Source: JAABRU01 sp050180235
Lineage (GTDB): Bacteria; Desulfobacterota; Desulfobacteria; Desulfobacterales; Desulfococcaceae
Length of the DNA: 64,000 bases
NCBI GenBank assembly: GCA_050180235.1
Contig: JBFXEJ010000003.1
Location: 74,058-138,057 of the forward strand
Direction: 5' to 3'
Shown here piece after piece: positions 1-9,263 of this stretch. Position 1 is the stretch's first letter. Every line of letters begins with the position of its first letter. The notes beneath the pieces are model-generated. The model had not been told where the DNA came from. It made no database searches and saw nothing but the letters and a program-made list of their open reading frames with translations. The translations under genes were made by a program, and so were the position numbers.

Positions 1-133
1 TTTGTATGCTCATGTTATGGATTTCCATTGTTTGTATATAATAATGAAGTCATAATAATCATGGCAGCCGGATATGCAAGAACAGGGGGGAAGAATTTAT
101 GAAAACCAGATGAAAAAAATCAAAGACAGGGTA

Positions 134-209
134 TGGTGCGCCCGGCTGGAATCGAACCAGCGGCTTTCAGCTCCGGAGGCTGACGCTCTATCCACTGAGC
201 TACGGGCGC
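134..209 (-). tRNA. tRNA-Arg (anticodon CCG)
   Basis: Read on the minus strand this is a 76-nt cloverleaf. It has acceptor stem GCGCCCG paired with CGGGCGC, a D-arm with AGCTCAGTGG, an anticodon stem TCAGC/GCTGA closing the loop CTCCGGA, a T-arm with GGTTCGATTCC, and an encoded CCA end. The anticodon CCG reads Arg codon CGG. Confidence 0.96.
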
Positions 210-307
210 ATACAGAAAAATCTTATAGATGATTGCCGCAGAGAAGTCAAGACCAAAAAATTAGGGATTGATGAATCTGTAAAAAGTCTGATTTCAGATT
301 GTTCCCT

Positions 308-332
308 CATTCCTGCAAAAGCGGGAATCCGG
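308..332. repeat. Degenerate REP-like palindrome in a 400-bp gene-free stretch
   Basis: Between the tRNA and the response regulator (210-613) I see no gene. The stretch contains a copy of the dispersed palindrome ATTCCgGCrAAAGCsGGAAT, which recurs at 7782-7815, near 46940-47000, at 53168-53205 and at 63750-63792. The rest is unremarkable leader sequence. Confidence 0.55.
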
Positions 333-613
333 TGCTTTCAAAATGTTACAGGCTCAGGCTTTTGCCGGATTTACGGGATTTCCTCGTTTATCAGGGATTT
401 GACTGCGAAAATTTTTTTCTCTGCGGATGTCCCTGATGCTTTTGCAGGGACAGATATTTTTCCCTTTGTTCTCTTTGGAATATTTTTCAGTCCGGCAGAA
501 AAAGGGATTCTGCCCCTGCCCTTTTTTCATTGCCTGTTGCCTATGAATAAAATTCGTGGTATATAAAAAATATGGAATTCAAAACTGCAGTCTGTCACAG
601 AAAAGGAGAAAAA

Positions 614-997
614 ATGAGCAAGAAAAGAATACTTGTTGTGGACGACGAACCGGATTTTGCCGCCATTGTCCAGAAAAATCTGAAAAAAGAGGGTTTTGAT
701 GTGGAAGTGGCCTATGACGGTGTGCAGGCCCTTGAAAAGGTGAAAGCAAATCCGCCGGATGCCATTGTGCTGGATGTGATGATGCCTGAAAAAGACGGAT
801 ATGAGGTATGCAGAGAGCTGAAAAGCAGTGATGCCTACCGCAATATTCCCATTGTCATGCTCACGGCAGTGGCCGATCATGTGTCTTCCACCCGTTATTC
901 CCATTCTGACGGTATGAGCATGGAAGCCGATGATTATCTTCCCAAACCGGCATCTGCTGATCAGATAACTGACAGTATCCGGAGCCTGCTGGAATAA
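614..997 (+). CDS. Stand-alone response regulator receiver protein
   Basis: This 127-aa protein is a single CheY-like receiver domain with no output domain. The acidic pair is in ILVVDDEPDF, the phospho-acceptor Asp is in IVLDVMMPEKDGYEV, the switch Thr is in IVMLTA, and the conserved Lys is in DDYLPKP. About 15 extra residues (HVSSTRYSHSDGMSME) sit between the Thr and Lys motifs, which lengthens the beta4-beta5 connection. The start at 614 is preferred over an upstream in-frame ATG because AAGGAG lies just ahead of it. No kinase is adjacent, so its partner is unknown. Single-domain regulators of this kind usually act by protein-protein contact. Confidence 0.9.
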   Translation: MSKKRILVVDDEPDFAAIVQKNLKKEGFDVEVAYDGVQALEKVKANPPDAIVLDVMMPEKDGYEVCRELKSSDAYRNIPIVMLTAVADHVSSTRYSHSDGMSMEADDYLPKPASADQITDSIRSLLE

Positions 998-1245
998 GAC
1001 AGTTCAGACGATTTTTCCAAAAATAAACTTCCTGCTTTGCCGGGAGGGTGAAAACTGTCCCGGCAGAGCATACAGGAAATTGAATTCATTGCATGATTCG
1101 GCATAAAAAATTTCCATTCCGTGTCCGGCATATTATTTTTTTTAACGCCTCACGGAACCGGGTTCAGGAATGGGAATTTTGCCGCATTCTGCGGAAAAAA
1201 ACAGCATACGGAACCCGCCATCAGGCAAGGAAACCATTGTATCAT

Positions 1246-2265
1246 ATGGAAAAAGAAAAGGATGAAAACGGTAAGAAACTGACATTTACGGATATAGAAT
1301 ATTCCCGGCAGCTTTTCGGGGAGCATAACCGCAATCTGCAGAGAATTGCCGATGCACTGGAAGTGGTTATCCACGCCAGAGGCAGCAGTGTTTCTATCCA
1401 GGGGGATGACATCGGAACAAATCTGGCTGACAAAATTCTCAATCAGTTGTACGATCTCATCAAAAGCGGTTATCCTGTCTATCCCAATGACATTGACTAT
1501 GCGGTCAGCATTCTGTGCAATGATGATCGTGCCTGCCTCAAAGACATTTTTCTGGATACCGTCTATATCACTTCCAAAAAGCGCTCCATCACTCCCAAGA
1601 GCCGCAATCAGAAGGATTATATTGATGCCATGCGCGGTTTTGACATTGTTTTCGGCATTGGCCCGGCCGGAACCGGAAAAACCTATCTGGCTATGGCTAT
1701 GGCCGTGGCAGCGCTTTCCAAAGGCATTGTCAGCCGAATCATCCTGACCCGTCCCGCAGTGGAGGCGGGCGAGGCTCTGGGATTTCTGCCCGGTGATCTT
1801 ACGGAAAAGGTGGATCCCTATCTCAGACCCCTGTATGACGCGCTTCATGACATGATGCGTTTTGAAAAAGTTTCAGGGCTGATGCAGCAGGGGGTGATTG
1901 AGGTGGCTCCCCTTGCTTTCATGCGGGGACGCACCCTCAATGATTCTTTCATTATTCTCGATGAGGCCCAGAACACCACATCCGAGCAGATGAAGATGTT
2001 TCTGACCCGTATAGGGTTCAATTCCAAAGCTGTTATCACCGGAGATGTCACCCAGATTGATCTGCCGGCCCACCGCATGTCAGGGCTGGTGGAAGCCAGG
2101 GATATCCTCCAGAAAGTCAGGGGCATCAAATTTGTTTTTTTCTCCAAAACCGATGTGGTCCGTCACAGGCTGGTGCAGGAAATTATCCAGGCATACGAAG
2201 AACTTGACGCGGGCAGAAAAAATGCAAAGGCTGGCACAGAACCCGCTTATGCTGTGAAAAAATGA
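1246..2265 (+). CDS. phoH: PhoH-like ATPase
   Basis: A 339-aa PhoH family protein, a P-loop NTPase often linked to RNA metabolism. It has Walker A GPAGTGKT, Walker B IILDEAQN, and the family segment TRPAVEAGEALGFLPGDL. The N-terminal part resembles the KH-like lead-in of longer PhoH/YbeZ proteins. The reading frame stays open upstream to 1093, but the Met at 1246 gives the usual family length and start (MEKEKDENGK). Its stop overlaps the start of the next gene (ATGA), so phoH, pgpH and ybeY form one transcription unit, a common bacterial order. The exact start is less certain than the identity. Confidence 0.92.
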   Translation: MEKEKDENGKKLTFTDIEYSRQLFGEHNRNLQRIADALEVVIHARGSSVSIQGDDIGTNLADKILNQLYDLIKSGYPVYPNDIDYAVSILCNDDRACLKDIFLDTVYITSKKRSITPKSRNQKDYIDAMRGFDIVFGIGPAGTGKTYLAMAMAVAALSKGIVSRIILTRPAVEAGEALGFLPGDLTEKVDPYLRPLYDALHDMMRFEKVSGLMQQGVIEVAPLAFMRGRTLNDSFIILDEAQNTTSEQMKMFLTRIGFNSKAVITGDVTQIDLPAHRMSGLVEARDILQKVRGIKFVFFSKTDVVRHRLVQEIIQAYEELDAGRKNAKAGTEPAYAVKK

Positions 2266-4691
2266 AAATCGGAAAAATCAGAAACGATTTCATCGGATTT
2301 CTTAAAACCGGGGAACCGGTTCGGTGGATACTGCTTTTTTCTGTTATGACCGTGTTTACCGTCATTCTGTATCCCCATATCATTTTTACAAAACACACAT
2401 GGCAGCAGGGAGATGTGGCAGACAGGGACATCAAGGCCCCGGATGATTTTCTTATCGAAGACAAAGCCGCCACAGAAAAAAAACGCAAAGAGGCATCCGA
2501 AGCTGTTCTCACTGTCTATGACCACAATGCGGAACTGCTGAGCAAAATTGCCCTGAATGTGAACAACGCTTTTCAGATGATGCGGGAAATATTTCAGGAA
2601 AAGGAAAGCGCTGTTTTGGAAGAGGCTGAAACTCTGTCTTCAAAAGTACCTGCTGATGAAAACGGGGGGAAAAACCTGCATGACCGGATTTGGGAGATGA
2701 GAGAGGGGTTTGAAAAGCAGATCGGCATTCCGGTCAGCAGCGGCGCATTCAGAATTCTGGAAACCTATCAGTTTTCCCCTGATATTCCGGATCTGATTCT
2801 GAAAATTATGAAAGAAATACTGGAAAACGGAGTGGTGGCCAGCAAAGAATTTCTCATGCGGGAGTCAGAGAGGGGAATCGTACTGAGAACCGTGGAAACC
2901 CAGGAAGAACGGGTATTCACAAATCTGAAAAAAGTTTACGGTCTGGATCAGGCCAAAACCATGGTGCGCGTTGCGGGTCAGCCCATACTCAGGGATCAGA
3001 ATTATACTTTGGTCAACCTGATCGTGGATTTCACCCAGCAGCTCATTCAGCCCAATATCACTTTCAACCTGAATGAAACCGAGGAGCGGAAGAAAAAAGC
3101 GGCAGAATCTGTACAGCCCATATTTTACAAAATCAAGTCCGGAGAAATGCTTCTGCGGGAGGGGGAAAGGGTTACGGAGCTGCAGATGCTCAAACTAGAA
3201 GCACTGCGCAGACAGCACCGGCGGGAAAGCCGCTTTGCGCGGGTGGTCGGGAGTCTGGCAATTGTGATGAGTCTGCTGGTGATAACAGTTTTTCTCCATA
3301 CGCGGCTGCCTGGCAGACGGAGACTGCGGACAAACCGGGAACTGCTGTTTCTTTCTGTCATGCTGATCTTTTATTTCCTTTTTCCGGGCATATTCCTGAC
3401 CCTGTTTGATTCTCTGGCCCGGAACACACCTTTTCACATATCTGAAAATTCCATGTTTTTCGGAATTCCGCTTGCCTCCGGTGCCATGACGGTCTGCCTT
3501 TTCATGGGCTTTGGGCTTGCTGCGACCTATTCGCTGGTTCTCTCTGTCGGCACTGCGATCATTTTCCAGAGCCGGTTTGAGGTTTTTGTTTATTTCTTTC
3601 TCACCTGCCTTATGTCAGCCTACTGGATGCAGAGCTGCCGGGAGCGGAAAGTCTTTATCCGGGCCGGTTTCAAAACAGGTCTGCTGAATATGGGACTGGC
3701 TGCGGCCCTTTCGTTTTATATGGGAGATTTTTCAGGGGGAACAGTTTTCCGGAACCTGCTGACCGCGTTTATGAGCGGGATTGTTTCGGGCGTACTGACA
3801 GCAGGCATTGTTCCGCTTATGGAAATGACTTTTGGATATATTACGGATATTACCCTGCTGGAACTGGCAAACCTGGAGCAGCCCATTTTGCGCAGACTGA
3901 TGATGGAGGCACCCGGAACCTATCATCACTGTGTGGTGGTGGGATCCATGGTGGAGGCGGCTGCTGCTGAAATCGGGGCAAATCCCCTGCTGGCAAAGGT
4001 ATGCGGATATTACCATGATATTGGCAAAATCCGCAAACCCCTCTACTTTGTCGAAAACCAGGGCGGCGGCAAAAACCGTCATGACAAACTGGCTCCTTCC
4101 ATGTCCGGACTGATTCTGATTTCCCATGTCAAAGACGGGGTGGATATGGCCGTAAAAAACAAACTCGGCCCGGATATTACAGACGCTATCCGTCAGCATC
4201 ACGGGACCAGTCTTATCAAATTTTTTTATGAAAAAGCCAGGCAGCTCAAGGGGGATGACGCTGTCAATATTGCAGATTACCGGTATCCGGGCCCCAAGCC
4301 CCAGACCCGTGAAATCGCTCTGGTAATGCTCGCGGATGTGGTTGAGGCAGCCTCCCGGACTCTGGAGGATCCCACGCCATCCCGGATTCAGGGACTGGTC
4401 AGGAACCTGATTACCAATGTGTTCACAGACGGCCAGTTGGATGACTGCGAACTCACGCTGCGGGATCTGGATAAAATTGGAAAAACCTTCAATAAAATAC
4501 TCAACGGAATCCACCATCACCGCATTGAATATCCGGAGCAGAAAACAGGTGCAGACGGAAAGGAGAAAAATGGCAGTACTGATAACAGACAACCGAAATC
4601 AGCCACAGGAGAAGACAGAGCCGGATCCGGCAGCGCCGGAAAGGATAAGACAGATCGCACAGACAGTCCTGCACGAGATGGGATCGCCTGA
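2262..4691 (+). CDS. pgpH: 7TM-HD family phosphohydrolase (PgpH-like)
   Basis: An 809-aa membrane protein. It has a first TM near residues 25-42, a large extracytoplasmic 7TMR-HDED domain to about residue 320, a cluster of TM segments at about 330-530, and a cytoplasmic HD domain. The HD motif is in CGYYHDIGKIRKP, with an earlier His pair in TYHHCVVVG and later HH in DAIRQHHGT. Characterised relatives (PgpH of Listeria) hydrolyse cyclic di-AMP; activity here is inferred. The last ~40 residues are a charged, low-complexity tail that is also read in another frame as the start of ybeY. It is translationally coupled to phoH by a 4-nt overlap. Confidence 0.9.
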   Translation: MKIGKIRNDFIGFLKTGEPVRWILLFSVMTVFTVILYPHIIFTKHTWQQGDVADRDIKAPDDFLIEDKAATEKKRKEASEAVLTVYDHNAELLSKIALNVNNAFQMMREIFQEKESAVLEEAETLSSKVPADENGGKNLHDRIWEMREGFEKQIGIPVSSGAFRILETYQFSPDIPDLILKIMKEILENGVVASKEFLMRESERGIVLRTVETQEERVFTNLKKVYGLDQAKTMVRVAGQPILRDQNYTLVNLIVDFTQQLIQPNITFNLNETEERKKKAAESVQPIFYKIKSGEMLLREGERVTELQMLKLEALRRQHRRESRFARVVGSLAIVMSLLVITVFLHTRLPGRRRLRTNRELLFLSVMLIFYFLFPGIFLTLFDSLARNTPFHISENSMFFGIPLASGAMTVCLFMGFGLAATYSLVLSVGTAIIFQSRFEVFVYFFLTCLMSAYWMQSCRERKVFIRAGFKTGLLNMGLAAALSFYMGDFSGGTVFRNLLTAFMSGIVSGVLTAGIVPLMEMTFGYITDITLLELANLEQPILRRLMMEAPGTYHHCVVVGSMVEAAAAEIGANPLLAKVCGYYHDIGKIRKPLYFVENQGGGKNRHDKLAPSMSGLILISHVKDGVDMAVKNKLGPDITDAIRQHHGTSLIKFFYEKARQLKGDDAVNIADYRYPGPKPQTREIALVMLADVVEAASRTLEDPTPSRIQGLVRNLITNVFTDGQLDDCELTLRDLDKIGKTFNKILNGIHHHRIEYPEQKTGADGKEKNGSTDNRQPKSATGEDRAGSGSAGKDKTDRTDSPARDGIA

Positions 4692-5058
4692 GGCAGAGCT
4701 GTCAGTGCTGATCTGCGGAGATCCGGAAATCGCGGAATACAATGAAGTCTATCTGAAAAGAAAGGGGCCGACCAATGTAATTGCCTTTCCCATGCAGGAA
4801 GGCGATTTTTCCGATATTTCACCCTATCTGCTTGGGGATGTGGTCATTTCCGCAGAAACAGCACAAAGAGAATCTGAAAATATGGGAATCTCCTTTGAGG
4901 AAAGGGTAGATGAGCTGCTCATACACGGCATACTTCACCTTTTCGGATACGATCATGAAAAATCCGAAGAGGAGGAACTGCGCATGGAAAAAAAAAGCCT
5001 GGAACTGCTGTCACGCATCCGGCAGACACAAAAGCCGAACCCGGCAATACCCGGTTAA
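4570..5058 (+). CDS. ybeY: Endoribonuclease / rRNA maturation factor YbeY
   Basis: A 162-aa YbeY family protein, a zinc-dependent endoribonuclease acting in 16S rRNA 3' maturation and ribosome quality control. The metal site is HGILHLFGYDH near the C-terminus, and the family start region is recognisable (ITDNRN, then PTNVIAFPM). The start at 4570 has AAGGAG directly upstream and gives the expected length. That start lies 122 nt inside the 3' end of the preceding pgpH-like gene, an unusually long overlap in a different frame. Downstream, 5059-5262 holds no gene. Confidence 0.94.
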   Translation: MAVLITDNRNQPQEKTEPDPAAPERIRQIAQTVLHEMGSPEAELSVLICGDPEIAEYNEVYLKRKGPTNVIAFPMQEGDFSDISPYLLGDVVISAETAQRESENMGISFEERVDELLIHGILHLFGYDHEKSEEEELRMEKKSLELLSRIRQTQKPNPAIPG

Positions 5059-5109
5059 ACTTATTTTGAATAATAATCTGTAGGGGCCTGCCCCTGCAGT
5101 ACATGGCTG

Positions 5110-5178
5110 TTAAGGTGATTTCTGAAAATAAATATCCCGGTTCAGTTCACAGGCACAGGGCAAAAGCCGGAAGCTTTT
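5110..5178. repeat. Dispersed ~69-bp repeat (inverted copy at 30166-30234)
   Basis: The stretch from TTAAGGTGATTTCTGAAAAT through CAGTTCACAGGCACAGGGCA recurs almost exactly, inverted, at 30166-30234. The second copy replaces the 3' end of a mazF-like gene, so the repeat appears mobile or recombinogenic. No ORF is evident. Confidence 0.8.
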
Positions 5179-5262
5179 GCTACTTTTCCGGTATATTTTT
5201 TCCTGGAAATCAACTAACAGCCCTGTGCCCCTGTAGTATGCCAGAATAAAATTAGCTGTGCA

Positions 5263-6333
5263 TTACTGACTTTTTCTCAATATCCCTGACAGTTCCCTGG
5301 TAAGATACAGAACCTTTTCAGCATGTTCCGGCCGCAGGGAACCGGTCCCGCAGCTCGGTGTAATGATAGACTGTTTCAGTACCGTTTCCCGGTCAAATCC
5401 CAGAGCGCAAATCTGCCTGATCTGTTCTTCCCACAAAAAAGCAAGAGAATCAGGCGTTTCCCTTTCTATATCATCCGCATTTCCGGTTGGCACAATTCCC
5501 CAGGCTATGTATTTTCCGTCATGGAGGAATTTTTTTATGGCTCCGGCATAGAGGATAAAACGGTCAAAAAAGGAATAACTGTCAAAATTCACAATATCCA
5601 CTTCCGTATTCATAATCAGATCCCATTCCGTATTCGCGCAGACATGGATGCCGGCCAGTCCTCCTTCTGCATGAACGGCCTCAATGACCTCATTGAGTGC
5701 GGTTTTCACGTCCTGCTTTGAGATGCTGATAAATTCCGAGGAACCAAAACCGGCCAGAGCGGGTTCATCCAGAAAAATGATGACCGGGCATCCAAAGCCC
5801 GAAAGCTGCCGCACCTGCCATTTCGCTTTCATGGCCAGCAGTTTTACTGCCGCATCCCTTACCTGTTCATCGTAAAAAACAGATCGTCCCTCCCGGTCTT
5901 TGACAGCCGTGGCAAAGGTCAGGGGGCCGGTTACCTGCCCCTTGACCGCAGCAGGTGCAGGTTTTATTTTTCGGAGATAATCCAGAAAAACAAAAAATCC
6001 TTTGGCTGTGTCCGGTTTCAGTGCAAAACGGGATGTGCCCATGTCCGCGTCTCCCTGGGATACTGCCATGTATTCCTCATAAAAATGCAGCAGTTCATCA
6101 GGAAAATTTTCATGCAGTGTATCCAGATACGAACGGTCAGTCTCAATTGTCAGACCGGGCAGACCCGGCATAAACTGAAAAATCATGCCCTCTTCCGCAT
6201 ATACGGGCAACTGAATCCATACAGGAATTTCAGGAGTGTACTGCTGTACTTTTTCCGCTGCATCCCGATGGCTGGTCAGAGGAAGACTTCCAATCAGTGT
6301 GGCAAGGCCGCGGGGGCAAAAAAAATTTTTCAT
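5263..6333 (-). CDS. Methionine synthase (MetE C-terminal)/UroD-like superfamily protein
   Basis: A 356-aa TIM-barrel protein of the cobalamin-independent methionine synthase / uroporphyrinogen decarboxylase superfamily. Recognisable segments are ATLIGSLPLTSH at the N-terminus, VKGQVTGPLTFA, IIFLDEPALAGFG, GIHVCANTEWDL, and a C-terminal SIITPSCGTGSL with a Cys in the position where metal-binding methyltransferases of this family have a ligand. Stand-alone proteins of this type are usually corrinoid-linked methyltransferases, but the substrate cannot be read from sequence. AAAGGA precedes the start. The gene is divergent from the ATP-grasp gene across a 168-bp gap. Confidence 0.75.
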   Translation of the reverse strand: MKNFFCPRGLATLIGSLPLTSHRDAAEKVQQYTPEIPVWIQLPVYAEEGMIFQFMPGLPGLTIETDRSYLDTLHENFPDELLHFYEEYMAVSQGDADMGTSRFALKPDTAKGFFVFLDYLRKIKPAPAAVKGQVTGPLTFATAVKDREGRSVFYDEQVRDAAVKLLAMKAKWQVRQLSGFGCPVIIFLDEPALAGFGSSEFISISKQDVKTALNEVIEAVHAEGGLAGIHVCANTEWDLIMNTEVDIVNFDSYSFFDRFILYAGAIKKFLHDGKYIAWGIVPTGNADDIERETPDSLAFLWEEQIRQICALGFDRETVLKQSIITPSCGTGSLRPEHAEKVLYLTRELSGILRKSQ

Positions 6334-6501
6334 AAATATTCGTCCTTTCTTTCAAGACAGTGGCAGAATCTGAAATTCTGTGATAATTAGCATGAACATC
6401 AGCATATGGCAAGGGGCAGATGTCCTGCCTTTCAGACACGGCAGTTGCCGGAGTCCGGCAGGACAGTTCAGGAAAACAAACCGTAAGAAAGGAACTTTAT
6501 C

Positions 6502-7662
6502 ATGAATGTCATATATCTGTCTCCGCATTTTCCGCCCAATTATTATCTTTTCTGCGTCCATCTGCGGAAAGCCGGGGCAACTGTGCTGGGCATCGGGGAT
6601 GCGCCTCATGAAACCCTGCGGCAGGAACTCAAAGAGGGCATGACCGAATATTACCGGGTGGATAAGATGGAGAATTATGAGCTGCTGCTGAAGGCATGCG
6701 GTTATTTTGTCCATGCCTACGGACGGCTGGATCGGGTGGAGTCCCACAATGAATACTGGCTGGAAAGCGAAGCCCGGCTCCGCACGGATTTCAATATTCC
6801 GGGCATCAAAACCCATCAGCTTGCCCGGATTGTCAGCAAGTCCGAGATGAAAAAAATGTTCCAGAATGCAGGCGTGGACACAGCCCGCGGCAGAGTGATC
6901 AAAAATGCGGATATGGCACGGAGTTTTGCAAAGGAAATCGGGTATCCGTTTGTGGTCAAACCTGACCGGGGCGTGGGAGCGGCCAATACCTTCCGCATCA
7001 GCACAGACGCGGAACTGGAAAAATTTCTCAGCACCATGCCTCCTGTGCGTTATTTTATGGAAGAATTTGTCACCGGCACGATCTGCTCTTTTGACGGGCT
7101 CACTGACCGGGACGGCAATATTGTTTTTCACACAGCGCATATTTTCAGCCAGGGCATCATGGAAACCGTGAACGAGGACAGAGATATTTTCTATTATTCA
7201 CTGCGGGAGATTCCCGAAGATCTGGAAAAAGCAGGCCGGAACTCGGTAAGAACCTTTGACATCCGGGAGAAATTTTTTCATATTGAATATTTCCGCACCC
7301 CGGATAACCGGATTGTGGGGCTGGAAATCAATGCACGGCCTCCGGGCGGCATGACCACAGACATGTTCAATTATGCCAACAATATTGATGTATATATGGG
7401 ATGGGCCGAGATGCTTGTGAACAACCGCTTTCCCTTTGTGTATTCCCGGCCCTATCACTGCGGGTATATCGGACGGAAACTGAACAAGAACTATATTCAT
7501 TCCCACCGCGATATTATGCAGAAATTCGGATATCTTATTGTGCACCACGGCCCTGTGGAATCAGTTTTCAGCGCTGCCATCGGAAATTATGCCTATATTG
7601 CCAATTCCCAGAATTCAAAGGAACTCCGGGACGCAGCAGCATTCATACAGGAAACCTCATAA
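6502..7662 (+). CDS. ATP-grasp domain protein
   Basis: A 386-aa ATP-grasp enzyme of the carbamoyl-phosphate synthase/biotin carboxylase type. The ATP-binding core is visible: FVVKPDRGVGAANTFRI, then MEEFVTGTICSFDGL, and the metal-binding GLEINARPPGGMTTDM. The N-terminal ~100 residues form a probable pre-ATP-grasp Rossmann region (MNVIYLSPHFPPNYYLFC). Such proteins ligate a carboxylate to an amine, thiol or other nucleophile through an acyl phosphate; the substrate is unknown. AAAGGA precedes the ATG. It shares a divergent promoter region with the MetE/UroD-like gene, but no functional link is evident. Confidence 0.8.
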   Translation: MNVIYLSPHFPPNYYLFCVHLRKAGATVLGIGDAPHETLRQELKEGMTEYYRVDKMENYELLLKACGYFVHAYGRLDRVESHNEYWLESEARLRTDFNIPGIKTHQLARIVSKSEMKKMFQNAGVDTARGRVIKNADMARSFAKEIGYPFVVKPDRGVGAANTFRISTDAELEKFLSTMPPVRYFMEEFVTGTICSFDGLTDRDGNIVFHTAHIFSQGIMETVNEDRDIFYYSLREIPEDLEKAGRNSVRTFDIREKFFHIEYFRTPDNRIVGLEINARPPGGMTTDMFNYANNIDVYMGWAEMLVNNRFPFVYSRPYHCGYIGRKLNKNYIHSHRDIMQKFGYLIVHHGPVESVFSAAIGNYAYIANSQNSKELRDAAAFIQETS

Positions 7663-7781
7663 TGCGAATTAAGGGTTAAATTTGCTAATGCAAAATCAGC
7701 CGGGTACAAAACAGATTCGGCAAATCCGGTTTTATAACTGATGTTACGCCACACTTCAAAAAATCAGCAGACTGCTACATA

Positions 7782-7815
7782 TGCCGTCATTCCGGCGAAA
7801 GCCGGAATGACGGCA
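7782..7815. repeat. Perfect 15-bp-stem palindrome with GAAA loop (REP-like)
   Basis: TGCCGTCATTCCGGC, a GAAA tetraloop and its exact complement make a perfect 34-nt hairpin between the ATP-grasp and DraG genes. Diverged copies lie at 308-332, 46940-47000, 53168-53205 and 63750-63792. It lacks a following T-run, so a repetitive extragenic palindrome fits better than a terminator. Confidence 0.85.
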
Positions 7816-7878
7816 GGGCATAATATCAGTTAATGATACTGCTGCAATATGCAGGAACAGGAAACAGGGTTGAAAAAA

Positions 7879-8928
7879 ATGTCAAAAAGCAAAATATCTC
7901 TTGCATATGTCACGGGCTGTCTGTTGGGCGGAGCAGTGGGCGATGCCTTGGGCGCTCCTTTGGAATTTCTGTCTTTGCACCAGATACTCAGCAAATACGG
8001 AGCAAATGGAATTGCGGATTATGCTCCCGCATATGGCAGAAAAGGGGCCATTACCGATGACACCCAGATGACGCTGTTTACAGCAGAGGGGCTGATTCTG
8101 TCCCATGTGCGGGGAAATCCCTCTGAGATTTCACAGATACCGGTTTTTGTGTATCAGGCATATCTGCGCTGGCTGTCAACTCAGCAGATGACAAATCCGG
8201 ATCTTCTGATGAATCGTTACGGTTCCTGCGTCATGGTGGACGGTCTTCTCATTACACGGAAAGAAATGTATGCCCGCCGCGCACCCGGCAATTCATGCCT
8301 TTCCGCTTTGATGAGCGGCACAATGGGAACAGTTTCCGCTCCCATCAATGACAGCAAAGGCTGCGGCGGCATCATGCGCATTGCGCCAGTCGGATATTTT
8401 CTGAAACCTGAATCTGTGTTTGACACGGCCTGCGAAATCGCGGCCATTACGCACGGTCATCCCACAGGTTATCTGGCAGCCGGATGTCTCGCGCAGATTA
8501 TCTGTAACATCAGTTATGGACAGGATATTCTGCGTGCTGTGGATAATACTATGAAAATTCTTGCAGCAAAACCAAATCATCAGGAATGCCTTGAAGCAGT
8601 TGAAAATGCCCTGAAAGCAGTAAAAAAGGAAGCGGTTTCTTTTGCCACAGTGGAAAAACTGGGAGCGGGATGGATTGCTGAGGAGGCACTTGCCATTGGT
8701 TTGTACTGTGCGATTGCAGCAGGAGATGATTTTGAAAAGGGAATGCGGCTCGCGGTCAATCACAGCGGAGATTCAGACAGCACAGGATCAATTGCAGGCA
8801 ATATTCTGGGAGCCATGTACGGAAAAGAGATCATTCCGCACAAATACCTGCATGATCTGGAACTGATTGATACAATTCAGGAGATTGCCTCTGATCTCTT
8901 TGCCCGTGTGCCGGATACCGGCCAATAA
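7879..8928 (+). CDS. ADP-ribosylglycohydrolase (DraG family)
   Basis: A 349-aa ADP-ribosylglycohydrolase. Family motifs are in order: GGAVGDALGAPLEF, ITDDTQMTLFTAEGL (metal-binding TDD), GCGGIMRIAPVGYF, ITHGHPTGYLAAG, and the C-terminal metal motif NHSGDSDSTGSIAGNILGA. The family removes ADP-ribose from proteins or small molecules; the founding DraG acts on nitrogenase reductase. There is no nitrogenase gene or DraT partner here, so the target is unknown. The Met at 7879 (MSKSKISLAYVTGCLLGG) matches the family start better than the open frame reaching 7849. A strong intrinsic terminator follows at 9060-9095. Confidence 0.9.
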   Translation: MSKSKISLAYVTGCLLGGAVGDALGAPLEFLSLHQILSKYGANGIADYAPAYGRKGAITDDTQMTLFTAEGLILSHVRGNPSEISQIPVFVYQAYLRWLSTQQMTNPDLLMNRYGSCVMVDGLLITRKEMYARRAPGNSCLSALMSGTMGTVSAPINDSKGCGGIMRIAPVGYFLKPESVFDTACEIAAITHGHPTGYLAAGCLAQIICNISYGQDILRAVDNTMKILAAKPNHQECLEAVENALKAVKKEAVSFATVEKLGAGWIAEEALAIGLYCAIAAGDDFEKGMRLAVNHSGDSDSTGSIAGNILGAMYGKEIIPHKYLHDLELIDTIQEIASDLFARVPDTGQ

Positions 8929-9059
8929 GTACAGATGTCTGCGGAAAACTGCCATTAAGTCAGGATCTGAGGATGTCCTTTGTGGATGCGGAACAGACCG
9001 CAGGTTTGCTTTCCCGATAAGTACGTTTTCATATATTTTCAGACATAAATTTTCCGAAC

Positions 9060-9095
9060 AACCGGATTTTTCGGAAAAATCCGGTTTTTTTAATG
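9060..9095 (+). terminator. Rho-independent terminator after the DraG-family gene
   Basis: AACCGGATTTTT, a CGG loop and AAAAATCCGGTT form a 12-bp stem followed directly by a run of T. It lies 130 bp after the DraG stop. 8929-9263 otherwise holds no gene. Confidence 0.88.
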
Positions 9096-9263
9096 CACGA
9101 AAATTTTCGCTTGAGTAATTATCTCCGAAAGCACAAAGCAGCAGCAAATGAAGATAAAAAAAATATGTGTAACCTTTTCTGAAACCCGAACGACATAAGA
9201 GACAGAACCTCAGCAGAAGTGCTGAACTGAAACCATTTTATCTTAAAGAAAGGAATCTGAAAA

